A DNA stretch of 35,083 nt from contig NW_014577180.1 of assembly GCF_000485595.1 (NCBI RefSeq), positions 231,391 through 266,473 of the forward strand, read 5' to 3'. Positions within the stretch are counted from its first letter, which is position 1. Every line of letters starts with the position of its first letter. This DNA comes from Priapulus caudatus. Taxonomy: Eukaryota; Priapulida; Priapulimorpha; Priapulimorphida; Priapulidae. Positions 21,109 through 31,240 of the stretch are shown piece after piece. The position numbers were made by a program, and so were the translations under genes. Under the pieces are notes generated by a model, which did no database searches, was not told the origin of the DNA, and worked only from the letters and a program-made list of their open reading frames with translations.

Positions 21109-24047
21109 ATGCCGTCGTGGAGTGCGTTTAACTCCTTAATCACGAATGAACAAGTACTTGAAAAGATTGTTAGTTTCCTGCCTGTCCTACCCTATCCGGT
21201 AACAGAGTACAGGACAGTGTATACCGCCCTCAAAAACTTTCAGGGTATACTTGGTCAACTTAGGCAGGATAAACTAGCTATTGCATGTGACGAAGGAGTT
21301 TACCACATAGCAAGAGAAATCATGTTGTGGTGCAAAATTTCAAAATATTGTTCTGTGTCTCGGATCGTTCCATATGGTCAAGATTTTCCTTGGGTGTATT
21401 GGGAAATACTTGCGTGATAGTGGAGCAAAAAGTATTTAGATAGAAAACGGTATCTTTGGCCCTAACGTGACCCAGGCAGTCTTGGGTGGCTCGCATTATG
21501 TGGGGTCCTTGGCAGGTATGACATTGCTATCGGAAACAATGGAAAGACTACAGTGGGAAGCATTCTTTGATGAATTGGGCATAGCAAAGTACCAGGGCCC
21601 TCTTGGCATACTGAGGGAAATGAAAGCAAGTGTCTCGGAGAAGGATCGGTTAGAAAGTCAACAGCTGCTTGCCGATTTCGCTACCTCATCGAGTATCCTG
21701 TTTGATGACTTCGAAGAGTTCAAACGACAGAAGAGCGAGAGAAGTGAAACATTTAAATACTAATAATTCTTAACATAATATAACATAATAATACTTAACA
21801 TTCATTGATATGGTCAATTTGGAAAAAGACCTTATGCGAGCTGATCGGGAAGGGAATTGGCAACTACATTTGGAAACGGTTAAGGCTATCCTGCCTTACT
21901 TCGCGACATTTGACTCGACCAACTACCTTCGCTAGAGTTCCCTATACCTGGCAGACATGCAAAGTCTGCCTGAGACGGCACCAGCTATTCATGAAAACTT
22001 TCTGAATGGGGGCTTTGTGATCAAGCGTTCGTCAGCTCCATTCACAGCCGTTGCAATGGACATGTGCTTAGAGCAAACGATAAACCGTTCCTCAAAGAGC
22101 AGTGCCGGTATCATTGGTAGCACCAGGAAGAAGCAATACGTTACGAAATGGAATATCATTCACCATGAAATGATGTCTGTTAACCACCTGTTTAGGGAGA
22201 TAAGCGGAGTCAGAATGAACAATTCAGAGTTAGTTGTCAACCATAAATTCACCACTGGACGTACTGAAGGTGGGGAGCAAAAGGTTGATGACATGATGGC
22301 ATATGTGGTTACCCATGAGAATCCGTTCAAAGTTGTCGAAGATACAGAACAACGGCTGCACAACATCCTGTCGTCTGCCATTATGCCTGATGATGTTCGA
22401 AAGGATCTGGTGACAATCAAGGAATCTGGTGTTGAGAGGTACAATGACTTTCGAAAGAATAGACTAATAGACAAAACGAAACACCTGAGTGATGTTATTC
22501 ATAAACGAAACTTAAAGACGTTTGCAAGCGCTATCGGTCAAAAGAAGAAACCAGCAAATATCAAACACAAACAAGAGAGGAAGGATTTTGGGTCAGCACA
22601 GAAGAAGTTAGATATTGCTCGAGTACGCGGTTGTGATGCCCGATATGTGTTCCAACACGACCTCGTGGTGTCTCCCAGTTACCCCTTCGATGACGATGGG
22701 TTTATGAAGAAACCTGCAAAGTCTGAACTGACAAACGAACTCGAAAAAGTACTGACCAGTCCTGATTACCAAGCTCCGTCTCAGTGGACGGCAATGCCAA
22801 CTGCATACTTTGTAGTTGTAATGGCATATGTGAGAAATATTAGAACGTTGTCATTGAGAACATTTAGAGATTTCTGTGAGGTATTCTTGAAAACCGTCAT
22901 TGGCTTGAGTGTCAATGCCAGCCGTATCGACTTTGTTTTCGATTCCTACATCGAAGGATCTGTGAAGGACAGTGAACGACAACGGAGAGCTGAGACCACC
23001 GATCGAGTACAGTAATCTCAATCCTGAGACTAAACTGCCAAACGAAATGGACAGCTTCTGGGCATTCAGCGGCAATAAGGCTAGACTAGAGACACTGCTG
23101 ACTAGGTTTCTGATTTACCAATGTCCTACACGAGTACCTGGTGTGGAAATTGTAGTTAGCCAAATTGAAGGAAGCACAGTGTCTACGAAGACAGGTCATT
23201 CCATTCAGGAATTACAAACGAATACAATGAACTCAATTCTACTCTGGAAGAAGCGGATGTTCGAATCATGCTCCATGTTTTGCATGCCATCAGGATCGGT
23301 GTCAAGAGGATTGTCGTGCTGTCAAATGACACTGATGTGTTGGTGCTGTTGTTACATTTCAGCCAGATCTTTAAAACGCATGGTATGGTTGAACTGTGGA
23401 TGAGAGCAGGTGTAGGGAACAGTATCAGGTACATCCCAGTACATGTATTGGCAGCAAAGCAGGGGCGTGAATTATGTGATGTACTGCCGGCCGTTCATGC
23501 GTTGACTGGATGTGACATCACAAGCAAATTTGGCACCAAATTGGCAGCGCTCAAAGCGAACCCAATAGCACACCTCAAGGACTTCGGGAAGAACTCGGAC
23601 AATTTGTGTCTAGCTGAATCGGAACTATATCTGGTACAGGTCGTGAAACATGGTGACCATACTATACAAAATATGGATGAATTACGACATAGTCTATACC
23701 ACCACAGCAAGTCTGTGACCGTTCTGGACTTGCCACCGACTAGCCACGCAGCTACAGGACATATTCTCAGAGCCTTTTACTCCACCTATAGTCAGATGAA
23801 CTGTTTGAGTGCCCTTACTCTGGAACCTACAGACTTTGGATTCGAATTATTAGATGGCTTGCTTGTTCCAGGTAGGTTCCATCTACCTTTGCCGGACGAT
23901 GTTGCAGTTGTGTGTTCCTGTGTGAAGTGTTCTACAGCAAGGTGCGTGTGTCAACAAAATGGTGCCAAGTGTTGCGAATTTTGCAAATGCCAGACCGAAC
24001 AAGTCAATGACTGCAGAAACCCAATTGGTATCCTAAGGACACAGTGA
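21109..24047 (+). pseudogene. Broken transposon protein with FEN/XPG-like nuclease region
   Basis: The segments in order are 21109-21417, 21467-21763, 21810-23015 (broken by a TAG at 21933-21935), about 22996-23235, and 23235-24047. Passing along the protein needs four frame changes plus that stop, so it cannot be made as one chain. The family, multicopy and uncharacterised in many animal genomes, is recognised from PSWSAFNSLIT, TVYTAL, VLGGSH, ATFDSTNY and the D...E pattern in AMDMCLEQTIN. The C-terminal part has EEADVR, VLSNDTDVLVLLLH and HALTGCDITS, in the order of acidic motifs of FEN/XPG nucleases (EAEA, DxDxL, GxDY). It ends in a Cys-rich tail (CSCVKC, CVC, CCEFCKC). The N-terminus seems missing: the first ATG lies just after the left inverted repeat. 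Confidence 0.75.
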
Positions 24048-24624
24048 TCAGTATTAAAGTTACCTTACCAATAATATCATGTATACTGTAAATGCTGCTA
24101 GTATTATAGCGATATGTGAAAAGTTGTCAATAAATGACGGTCATATTTGGTGGCCATCTTAGCTTTGATGGTGATGCAGTGCGTTTTTAATCTGGTTATT
24201 AGTCTCAGTGGATAACCTGACCTTTAAAACATAGGGATAGACACGAAAATTACCCTTCTATCATAAGTCTGCGAGAAGTTATAGCAGTTTATATGATACG
24301 GTGTCCCTTTCGGCGGCCATCTTAGATTTAACAATGATGCAATGCATTTTCGGTACGGGTATCAGTTTTTAATGGATAGCCTGACCCATAAAATATAGGG
24401 ATAGACACCAAAATCAACCTCCTATCATAAATAGGTGACGAGTTATGGTCAATTACATGAATTGACGGCCATCTTGAACGCCATCTTGAATTTCACCTAT
24501 CCTTCCCATGATTTAGAATGTCTACCCAAGTTTTTTTACTCCCAGGGGTGTCCTTTACATGAATCAAGCGTCAAACTGCGGTGACGTATAAATGCACACA
24601 GGACTTCCCCCAGCTGATAGACTA
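23953..24624 (-). repeat. Right 672-bp terminal inverted repeat, overlapping the gene end
   Basis: It mirrors 20428-21099. The last 31 or so codons and stop of the transposon gene (to 24047), including much of the Cys-rich tail, lie inside it, so coding sequence and transposon end share the same DNA. Confidence 0.9.
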
Positions 24625-24627
24625 CAC

Positions 24628-24988
24628 GGCGGATAGCCAAAACCGTGCCTGCTGATGCCGAGTGTCTGTCGCGGTGCGCATGTGCATGCGCGTCGCCTCT
24701 CGGCCACACTCGCTGGTCGCCGAGTTATTTTATAGCGCCGCTCGCCTTTATGAAGAATGCCTGTTTACACCGTGCCTGCTGTTAGCGCCGAGATGGGTTT
24801 TTTTCGTGAAATTTTACGATAAATCAGCCCGACGAAATTAACATCTGTTCGCAAGTTTATTGCGTCTAACTTCATTCGTTTATCGGCTCGAGTAGCTTAC
24901 AGCTCATTACTCGCTTACTGACAGCACGTGCACAGACAGCATAACGGGAGTATAGACAGCATTGCGTAACGCACGGCAAGGTTGGTTA
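24628..24988. other. Intron 2 sequence right of the large transposon
   Basis: A CG-rich stretch with ACCGTGCCTGCTG occurring twice (24654 and 24769), then AT-rich sequence. No gene recognised. Confidence 0.4.
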
Positions 24989-24995
24989 TAGATAT

Positions 24996-25129
24996 ATGGA
25001 GTGTATAATAATATACTATTATTATCAGGAGTCTATCAATATTGATAGACTCCTGTTATTATGATTAATATACACTAGTAATAATAATTATAGACTATTG
25101 TTATTATATTCTATTATTATACACTCCTT
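24996..25129. mobile_element. 134-bp AT-rich foldback, outer member of the CAGGAG family
   Basis: GGAGTGTATAATAATA near the left tip is mirrored by TATTATTATACACTCC near the right. TAGATAT lies outside each end (24989-24995 and 25130-25136) if two altered tip bases (AT/TT in place of CA/TG) are counted as part of the element, the same geometry as the other copies. It contains the 30-bp palindrome at 25026 as a nested insertion. Confidence 0.6.
25026..25055. mobile_element. 30-bp perfect palindrome nested in a related element
   Basis: The left half CAGGAGTCTATCAAT is exactly mirrored. TTATTAT flanks it on each side (25019-25025 and 25056-25062). The arms are the same as the outer arms of the copy at 29089. 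It interrupts the left part of the 134-bp element. Confidence 0.8.
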
Positions 25130-25575
25130 TAGATATCATACCCGCCTGGATGAGCCGTCATGTCAATGTATGCTGCGACCATAGTGGTCACGATCATCTA
25201 CGCGCTAGCTTTTCATACATAAAATACAAATATAATAATAAAATTATACTACCTCTAAAAACAGTCTAACCTATCTGTTTCCTGCACCCAGTGTCGCGTG
25301 TGTGTAACGTAAAAACACTATTTAACATGCAAGAGATAAGTTACCCTGTCGAATTGTGATATGCGGCTATTTGTCATAAATTAAGCTGGCAATATAATAT
25401 TCAAGTAATAGTAATATTCATAGAGTATTTCCATATTCCAAATATATTTAAGAGCAGATAAAGTTTATGCATGTGCTCTTTATATACCGCTTCCGATTCG
25501 TCCTTTAAAATCACGTAGGTGTGGATTTTCCCCCTGTTTTCACCTCATCATGGTTATAAAAGACCAATAAGCCAT

Positions 25576-25906
25576 ATCGGAAAGTCCCCGCCGCCATATT
25601 GAGGTCAGATAAGAGGGGTATAAGTTGAAGGGGTATAACATGGGTAGAATAGGACTATTCTAGGTTTTTGATCTATAATTCTCTTCACTAACATCGTACT
25701 TCAATTCACAGGTGCGTTTCTGTTTACATAAACATTTACAATACACAAATGATTGTGGTCATTTGGGATATTTTGCAATGTTTGTGTTAATGCAAAAACT
25801 AAAAACGCACGAGCGTTTACATTAATCATGTACTTTCCTAAGCGCGCCTCGGCCATTTTATACCCCCTTTTTCTGTGACCTAATTAGCACAACTGGACTT
25901 TCCGAT
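25576..25906. mobile_element. Possible MITE with ATCGGAAAGTCC ends
   Basis: ATCGGAAAGTCC at the left and GGACTTTCCGAT at the right are exact inverted tips. Inner segments (GGTCAGATAAGAGGGGTATAA and a mirrored TTATACCCCC...TGTGACC) also pair approximately. It is about 331 bases, has no gene, and shows no obvious target duplication. Confidence 0.5.
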
Positions 25907-26307
25907 CTCACATATTAGATTCCTGTCCAATTAGCTTAATACGTGTTTATCATTAATCTTCGCACACACATACCATAGCAATGCCCGAACTGAAAATCCT
26001 TTATCAGATAAGAACCAATAAAGACAATACTAAAATAACAATGCTTAAACTGGTTAACTAAACATAATCGGTAACTATTTTTGGTAAACATCGGTTTGCG
26101 TAGCGCGTGACCATGGTCGTATATGATATACGAACCGTCGTCAGCTTTATTATGATAGTTATATCGTTATTATGAAAAGCATTACGGTACACTGAATCAG
26201 CAGGGCCATTGACACTAGCTTGTTTACGCGCATGTTCATCACGATTATTACCACCGACAAATTGCGATTACCGCTCCGCCCATGTCACGAGTAATGAATG
26301 AGCTTAC

Positions 26308-26427
26308 CCTAGCCAGGTAAATGTCACCCACGGCAGGGACGACGTAGGTTGTACTCTGCTTGTCACCGGCACACGCGACCCGAGCCTCGTCGAGTCCCGC
26401 CAGGTGGCGCTCGGAGTAGCGCAACAC
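26308..26427 (-). CDS. RhoGEF-like gene, exon 2 (DH domain)
   Basis: The acceptor ends GTTGACACAG and the donor is GTAAGCTC, bounding exactly 40 codons in phase 0. The segment starts VLRYSERHLAGLDEAR and ends VGDIYLAR. In DH domains the first helix ends 'LFxNIxEI' and continues 'xxxHxxFLxxL', which fits exon 1 (ALFKNVIE) joined to this exon; 'GDIYL' matches the 'GDxFL' motif before the next helix. A CTCF-like word (CGCCAGGTGGCGCTC) also occurs within this exon, where coding constraint may explain it. Confidence 0.75.
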
Positions 26428-27180
26428 CTGTGTCAACAACATCAGCGCGAAAGAAGATCACATATACGGAGGCATGTAGTCTGCGCATTAGCAGTGAAGG
26501 CCGACGTATAGGTAACTGCTTGATCGATCCACGAGACAACGTCACGATAAGTAAGCCGCGGTTAGAGTATCGTAATGAGGACGCGCGTCCTCACAGAATG
26601 TCACCGAGTCGCCCTTTATTTCGTCGGAATGATTACACTCGTTTATAGATGCCAGCATTTCTCCCCGTTCATAGATGAGCATGGGATCATTCTTCGCATT
26701 CGCTCCATAATGAATATACCCGTCATTACATTTCATCTCAATCTGTGTTTGCGCCATTTTCTCGATCTGTATTTTCTGCGTTTGGATGTGACATCTAGAT
26801 GTACAGTGAGTAGCTTACTACGATTCTTACACATCTACAGTGAGCGGCCAGGATGTGTTTTTATTAGGCGAAGCAGTTGCTAACGGCGCAAGAAGAACAC
26901 GATGAATTCGCTACAACATTCAAGATGTTTTCTATAGATGTCTCAAAAAGCTCTCATCCGCTCTCTGCGCCGTTGTATGCATCTCCTGTAATTGGGCTTC
27001 ACATCTGCAGTTAGTCAGAGTTCCGTTGAATCCGCGAGCAGACGGAGGCTCCGGGCTACCGACAGTCATGCTGCACGGAAGTAACAGTATTTTATCTGAT
27101 CGCTGCTTGGAAACAGGCATCGCACTCGCGCGCTCTACAAATCCGTTAGCTGCGACGCAAACGATCCGGGCGCCGGAATG

Positions 27181-27198
27181 CACACACGCGCGCACGCA

Positions 27199-27251
<53 letters not shown>

Positions 27252-27262
27252 GCGCGCGCGCA
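27181..27262. repeat. (ACGC)n(AC)n(GC)n compound microsatellite
   Basis: GCAC units, then a pure AC run, then a GC run, about 80 bases in all. It is strongly alternating purine-pyrimidine and a candidate for Z-DNA. Overlapping Thr/His- and Cys/Val-rich frames are artefacts. Confidence 0.9.
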
Positions 27263-27355
27263 ATTATATATACACACGCACACCAGGGGCGTAGCTACCA
27301 TAATGCAGATACGCAGTTGCGTACACATCATTTCACCAAACTTTTTTTTTATTGC

Positions 27356-27393
<38 letters not shown>

Positions 27394-27894
27394 TCAGTCA
27401 GTCAACCGTTATATTTTATTTAGCGTTTAGCGTGAATGTATGTTTCATTAATTTTAAACGAATTTTTCACACACTGTCATCCAGCGTAGACAGGTCCTCG
27501 TCTCGACATATTTCTATTTAGAAATCTCTACTCACAAGCTTACTACATCAGTGGCGGATTTAGGGGGGGGGGTGGATTGGGTGGCTAGCTACCCCCCTCT
27601 GTTGGACTAACAATATTTTTACATAGTCGCGCGGCTGTACAAAACGTCACCTGATGCATAGGTTAAATTATATAATTGAGTGGCAAAGCAGGTTACAACC
27701 CTTTTTCAGCTTTTTCACAATCCCAAGAAATAGAGTTTTGCTGTCGCCCTCATCCCAGCGGTGGTCACCCCTACACATTAAATAATGAACGCGACTTAAA
27801 CAATGCCGTGATGTAATGTGATGTGCAATGAGTGATGTGTGTGTTTATTGTTTAAGCACACACACGCGCCCACGCGCACCCGCACACCCATACG

Positions 27895-27960
27895 ATCGCT
27901 CGCAAGCACGCACGCACGCACGCACACAGAGAGGGAGAGAGAGAAAGAGAGAGAGAGTTT
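27895..27960. repeat. GCAC and GA microsatellite
   Basis: CGCACGCACGCA units followed by an interrupted GAGAGAGA run inside the hAT-like element. Confidence 0.75.
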
Positions 27961-28067
27961 AAGAATGTGCGTTAGTTCAACATGTCTTAATAATAAAACG
28001 AAAATTACATGATTAGTTATAGTGATCTTTAGTGATCACATCTTGCTGCTCATGAAGAGAATAGTTC

Positions 28068-28194
28068 TACTAAAAACATAATTGTCGTAGTCAGAATGAA
28101 GGCTGTACATTTACTCAAAGGGGCCTCAAATACCATCTCCTGCGATCTACATTTTCAAAATTTTCTGGGGAAGGAACCCCAGACCCCCCGTCTG
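28068..28194 (+). repeat. Module shared with 19317-19442
   Basis: About 125 bases align in direct orientation with 19317-19442, sharing words such as AATTGTCGTAGTCAGAATGA and CCTGCGATCTACATTT, with differences in between. Each copy lies inside an hAT-like element. Confidence 0.8.
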
Positions 28195-28475
28195 TGTACG
28201 TACACCTCCATTTCACCCTAGCTACGCCCCTGCACACCCATGCATCCACGCACCAGTGCGACGTCAATGCAATCCTTCGCGTGTATTACTTTGCTGTGAA
28301 GCATTAATTCATTACATGACAGGCTCATGCACTAACAGTCTCGCGCCCTAATAACGCATACCGACACTATATCTCATGGGAATTTTTAACCGTTTTTTTA
28401 CGTGGAGGGGGGGGGGTTCATTTGTTGTTGATTCTACTTCCAGGATCCTCGACAATTATATATATATATATATAT

Positions 28476-28562
28476 CAGGAGTGAATAATAAGAGATCTTA
28501 GAATAGATAATATTAGATACATTTTTATAATAATTTTAGATATTATAATCTATTATTATTCA
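28476..28562. mobile_element. Degenerate member of the CAGGAG family
   Basis: It starts CAGGAGTGAATAATAAGAG in a TA run and ends near CTATTATTATTCA, which mirrors the left arm but lacks the final CTCCTG. The right tip appears lost, so no duplication can be tested. Confidence 0.45.
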
Positions 28563-28647
28563 TTACATAATTTATATTAATATTTCTATACATCGGTTTC
28601 TACTCTACCATACGGTCTATACACGGTGTTCGTAATGCATCACGTAC

Positions 28648-28821
28648 CTCTATAACGTTCTTGAAGAGAGCCGTGTACTCGTCGACGGACAGTAGAGGGC
28701 AGCACTCGAGTGGCGTGACGCACCTCTTCAGTGTGGCGGTGACGGCGGTGACGTAGACTTGCTCGCATGCAACCAGCTCGCCGATACGTTCCTGACGCAC
28801 TTGCTCAGCCATGTCGAGACC
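28648..28821 (-). CDS. RhoGEF-like gene, first visible exon (start of DH domain)
   Basis: The donor GTACGTGATG follows ATAGAG in phase 0. The segment RQERIGELVACEQVYV is the first conserved region of DH domains (typically 'RxxVIxELlxTExxYV'), followed by CPLLSVDEYTALFKNVIE, matching 'LSxxExxxIFxNI'. The left limit is uncertain: an acceptor-like TGCACTGCAG places the exon start at 28821, giving exactly 58 codons; an in-frame ATG in good context (GACATGG) lies three codons in, and the frame stays open further upstream. The exon may be an internal one or hold the start codon. An RhoGEF loads GTP onto Rho-family GTPases at membranes. Confidence 0.75.
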
Positions 28822-29088
28822 CTGCAGTGCACGCAACAGCACGTACGGGTACGGAACAGCCTGCGCCAGCACACAACGAACGATTGCAACGCGTAACGAG
28901 GCATTGTAATACGTACCGACGGGTTTTAACACGTATATCGGGGCAGTACTACACGTAAGGCCATAATAAAAAAATATTGTTTGTTTGCCCTCACCCGACC
29001 GACCTGCCAAAATGGGGCCGACTCAAAAAAAATTATGGATTTTCCCCATTTTTTTAACAAATTGTATCACTGTAGGCCTACATTATAT

Positions 29089-29165
29089 CAGGAGTCTATC
29101 AATATCGGAAAAAATATCAAAATATCAAAATATCAAAATCAGGAGTCTATATTGATAGACTCCTG
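29089..29165. mobile_element. 77-bp rearranged copy of the CAGGAG family
   Basis: It starts CAGGAGTCTATCAATAT, then has a filler rich in AATATCAA units, then a second CAGGAGTCTAT, and ends ATTGATAGACTCCTG. The outer arms equal those of the 30-bp palindrome at 25026. ATTATAT flanks it exactly on both sides (29082-29088 and 29166-29172). Confidence 0.75.
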
Positions 29166-29610
29166 ATTATATAAATCTGTAGGCAATACATTAAATATAC
29201 CGAGCAAAACAAACATTCAACATAAAAGGTATCTCCACACAAGCACACCCGAGCATGTAGACACCATGCTGAATTTGTAAAAAGACCTCCCTCAAAAAAG
29301 CTTATACCTACCTACCCAAACTTTTCAGCCTGGGTCGGGTGAGGGCAAACAAAGATTTTTCTAATTGTGGCCTAACCGACCGTCGTAACACGTAGCGAAG
29401 CATCGCTACACGTATCGGCACGGCGTAACACGCAACGGTCAGGTGTAACACGTAAGTACATTGTGTCGCTCGAAATAACGGGTAAATAATGCCTTGTAAC
29501 AGTGTGCATGTCGTCAGCATAACAGTGCGCATGACCTTTACACACTGTGTAATAGCTCCGTAATGGCATGCTATATTATAGTATCAACCGTTTAACAATA
29601 GAGCTCAGGG

Positions 29611-29825
29611 AGGTTAGCTCCCAGTTCCCAGTTCCCAGTTGCTTATTCGAATAAGGAACTATAGTAACTAGGCAAAGCAGTTACCAGTTCCCAGTTCCCA
29701 GTTCCTTATTCGAATAAGGAACTAGTAACTAGGCAAAGCAGTTACCAGTTCCCAGTTCCTTATTTGAATAAGGAACTATATATAGTAACTAGGCAAAGCA
29801 GTTACCAGTTCCCAGTTCGAAATGC
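29611..29825. repeat. About 60-bp tandem repeat with an internal palindrome
   Basis: GTAACTAGGCAAAGCAGTTA begins at 29664, 29725 and 29785 (periods 61 and 60). Each unit holds CAGTTCCC words and the palindrome TTCCTTATTCGAATAAGGAA (one changed base in some copies). Decayed CAGTTACCAGTTCG units continue to about 29990. Confidence 0.85.
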
Positions 29826-30054
29826 AACATTGAACTTATTCAGTTACCAGTTCGAAACCTAGTTACTTATTCGCCTATGCCGTTAAATGATCTTATTTGG
29901 CCCTTTACAAGGTCCTAAAAGTCATTCAGAGCCCAAATTAACCCTTTGACGCCCAGTTACCAGTTCGCCACCCAGTTAGTTACCCAGCAAACATTGTCGT
30001 ATTGGCACGATACTGGCCCAGTATGCTCACCGGTATTCAGTACCGCTTGAAAAT

Positions 30055-30126
30055 TCCAATTACCAATTCAATGTTGCATTTCGAACTGGGAACTGGGAAC
30101 TGGTAACTGCTTTGCCTAGTTACTAG
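30055..30126 (-). repeat. Inverted copy of the 60-bp repeat, cut by the LTR element
   Basis: TTGCATTTCGAACTGGGAAC, followed by GGTAACTGCTTTGCCTAG, is the reverse complement of the unit at 29785-29830. The LTR starts directly after TTACTAG, within the next expected bases of the unit, so the retrotransposon inserted into this repeat. Confidence 0.75.
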
Positions 30127-30755
30127 TGTAGTGGCCCTAGGGGTGGCCGACCACGGTTCGACAGACGTTGTTTCGTAACGCGTGCCCCAGTAGTGTGGGA
30201 TTTAGTGTTCGCTCCTGCCGGTGTATTAGGCAGGACGGTGATGTCACGTAGCAAATAACAGATAGCACCAGTTAAACAGAACACAGTGAGATTCGGTTAA
30301 CGGTACGGTTATATAGCTTTATTGCTCGTTACTAGTTTACAAATAATTGCTCTGCGTTCGTATGGGCCGCAGATGCTATCACCACTAGATTAATATTGAC
30401 GAAGTAACACGTCGCCGGTTTCGTCTTCCTCTCTCACGTTCGTCCTCTCCTCGCGTAGACCTAGGCAGTCTCCAAGGTGTCTCCCTCTCCTCCGCGCCTG
30501 GCTCTACCTAACCGGAACCCCGTTCTTCTCCGTCCTCGTTTTATTCCTCTCTCCCGTTCGTCTCCGGTTTTCACCTACCCTGAAAACCTGTGCCTCTTCC
30601 CTATCTCTCTGACGCTTTCTCGCTCCCTCCCTTCTTCTTCTTCCTCTCATTCGTCTTCTTCCTCTCCTCCTTCTTCTTCTTCCTCTTCTTCCTAGACCTG
30701 AAAATAATGCTTCTTCCTCTTTCGCCTCGTCCTCGGCTGCTTCTTCTCCTTCTCC

Positions 30756-30808
30756 TTAATCTTCTTCTTCTTCTTCTTCTTCTTCTTCTTCTTCTTCTTC
30801 TTCTTCCT
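30756..30808. repeat. (CTT)n microsatellite within the LTR
   Basis: About 16 CTT units; the surrounding 200 bases are also CT-rich. It reads as (GAA)n on the retrotransposon strand. Confidence 0.9.
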
Positions 30809-30854
30809 ACCTATAGACCTGAAAATAACTGCTTGCTTCTGCTCGGTGTCGTCT

Positions 30855-30864
30855 CCCTTATATA
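30855..30864 (-). promoter_or_regulatory. TATA-like box of the LTR promoter
   Basis: TATATAAGGG on the element strand, about 340 bases into the LTR and upstream of the poly(A) signal, as expected at the U3/R border. Confidence 0.5.
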
Positions 30865-31205
30865 CTTAGCTGGCAACCCTCCCCCCCCTACGGCTGTTTC
30901 AGTCGGTGGTGCAATCCGTTACCGCCGGTACCACGATGACTCACCCGATGTCGCAACCCGTGGCTGGCACGGATTATTGCATCATTTTATGCAACCCGTT
31001 TCTGAGTAAATATTCCTTGTTTTCGCCCGACAGGCAGCAGCACCAGCAGTAATAGCCTAATCCAAGATGGCCGCGCCCAGGTGTCAATATTTACATGCTG
31101 TCTATATTTTATCCGGCCTTTAGTCTATATATATGGTTATTCTCTCTCTACGGTGAGTTCAGTCTGTGCATCCTGATCTAGTCTACTACTCCTGTAAGTT
31201 ACACA

Positions 31206-31240
31206 CCCCCGAAATCTCCACAACTCCCCCCAACTCCTTT
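31206..31240 (-). other. Polypurine tract next to the 3' LTR
   Basis: On the element strand the purine-rich words GGAGTTGGGGGGAG and GATTTCGGGGG directly precede the 3' LTR. This is where plus-strand DNA synthesis is primed in LTR retroelements. Confidence 0.6.

Larger units (their letters stand above)
20428..24624 (+). mobile_element. 4.2-kb DNA transposon with 672-bp inverted repeats and CAC duplication
   Basis: The tips are TAGTCTATCAGCTGGGGG and its complement, and CAC lies directly outside both (20425-20427 and 24625-24627). The inverted repeats run to 21099 and from 23953, 672 bases each with scattered mismatches. Between them is a broken plus-strand gene whose C-terminal part resembles FEN/XPG-type nucleases. 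An XPG-like nuclease and a 3- to 4-bp duplication are described for the Academ superfamily, so an Academ-type element is the best guess; I cannot confirm it. The element lies in the 7.3-kb intron 2 of the minus-strand gene, in the opposite orientation. Confidence 0.8.
27284..28232. mobile_element. hAT-like element with CAGGGGCGTAGCTA ends
   Basis: Inverted tips CAGGGGCGTAGCTA and TAGCTACGCCCCTG bound about 950 bases. GCACACC overlaps or touches both ends (27278-27284 and 28232-28238), but the flank is itself a CA repeat, so the duplication length is uncertain. No transposase frame is present. It contains a GA run (27358-27389), a second hAT-like tip (CAGTGGCGGATTTAGG at 27549) without a partner nearby, and the module shared with the element at 19239. 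It lies in intron 1 of the minus-strand gene. Confidence 0.6.
30127..31205 (-). repeat. 3' LTR (complete, 1079 bp)
   Basis: On the element strand it runs TGTGTAACTT...CCACTACA, with TGT/ACA tips. Moving along it: a YY1-like AAGATGGCCGC word (31064-31074 on the plus strand), a TATA-like TATATAAGGG (30855-30864), a (GAA)n run (30756-30808, CTT on the plus strand) and AATAAA (30318-30323). This is a usual U3-R-U5 order. Confidence 0.85.

Noticed and set aside
26932-27391. Cys/Val- and Thr/His-rich frames on both strands
   Set aside because: Products of the AC/GC microsatellite; no gene features.
30477-31009. Ser/Leu/Phe-rich plus-strand frames
   Set aside because: They lie in the CT-rich LTR and (CTT)n run, antisense to the retrotransposon.
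31186-31196. ACTCCTG near the LTR edge as another CAGGAG-family tip
   Set aside because: It is part of the LTR end, with no mirrored arm and no flanking repeat.
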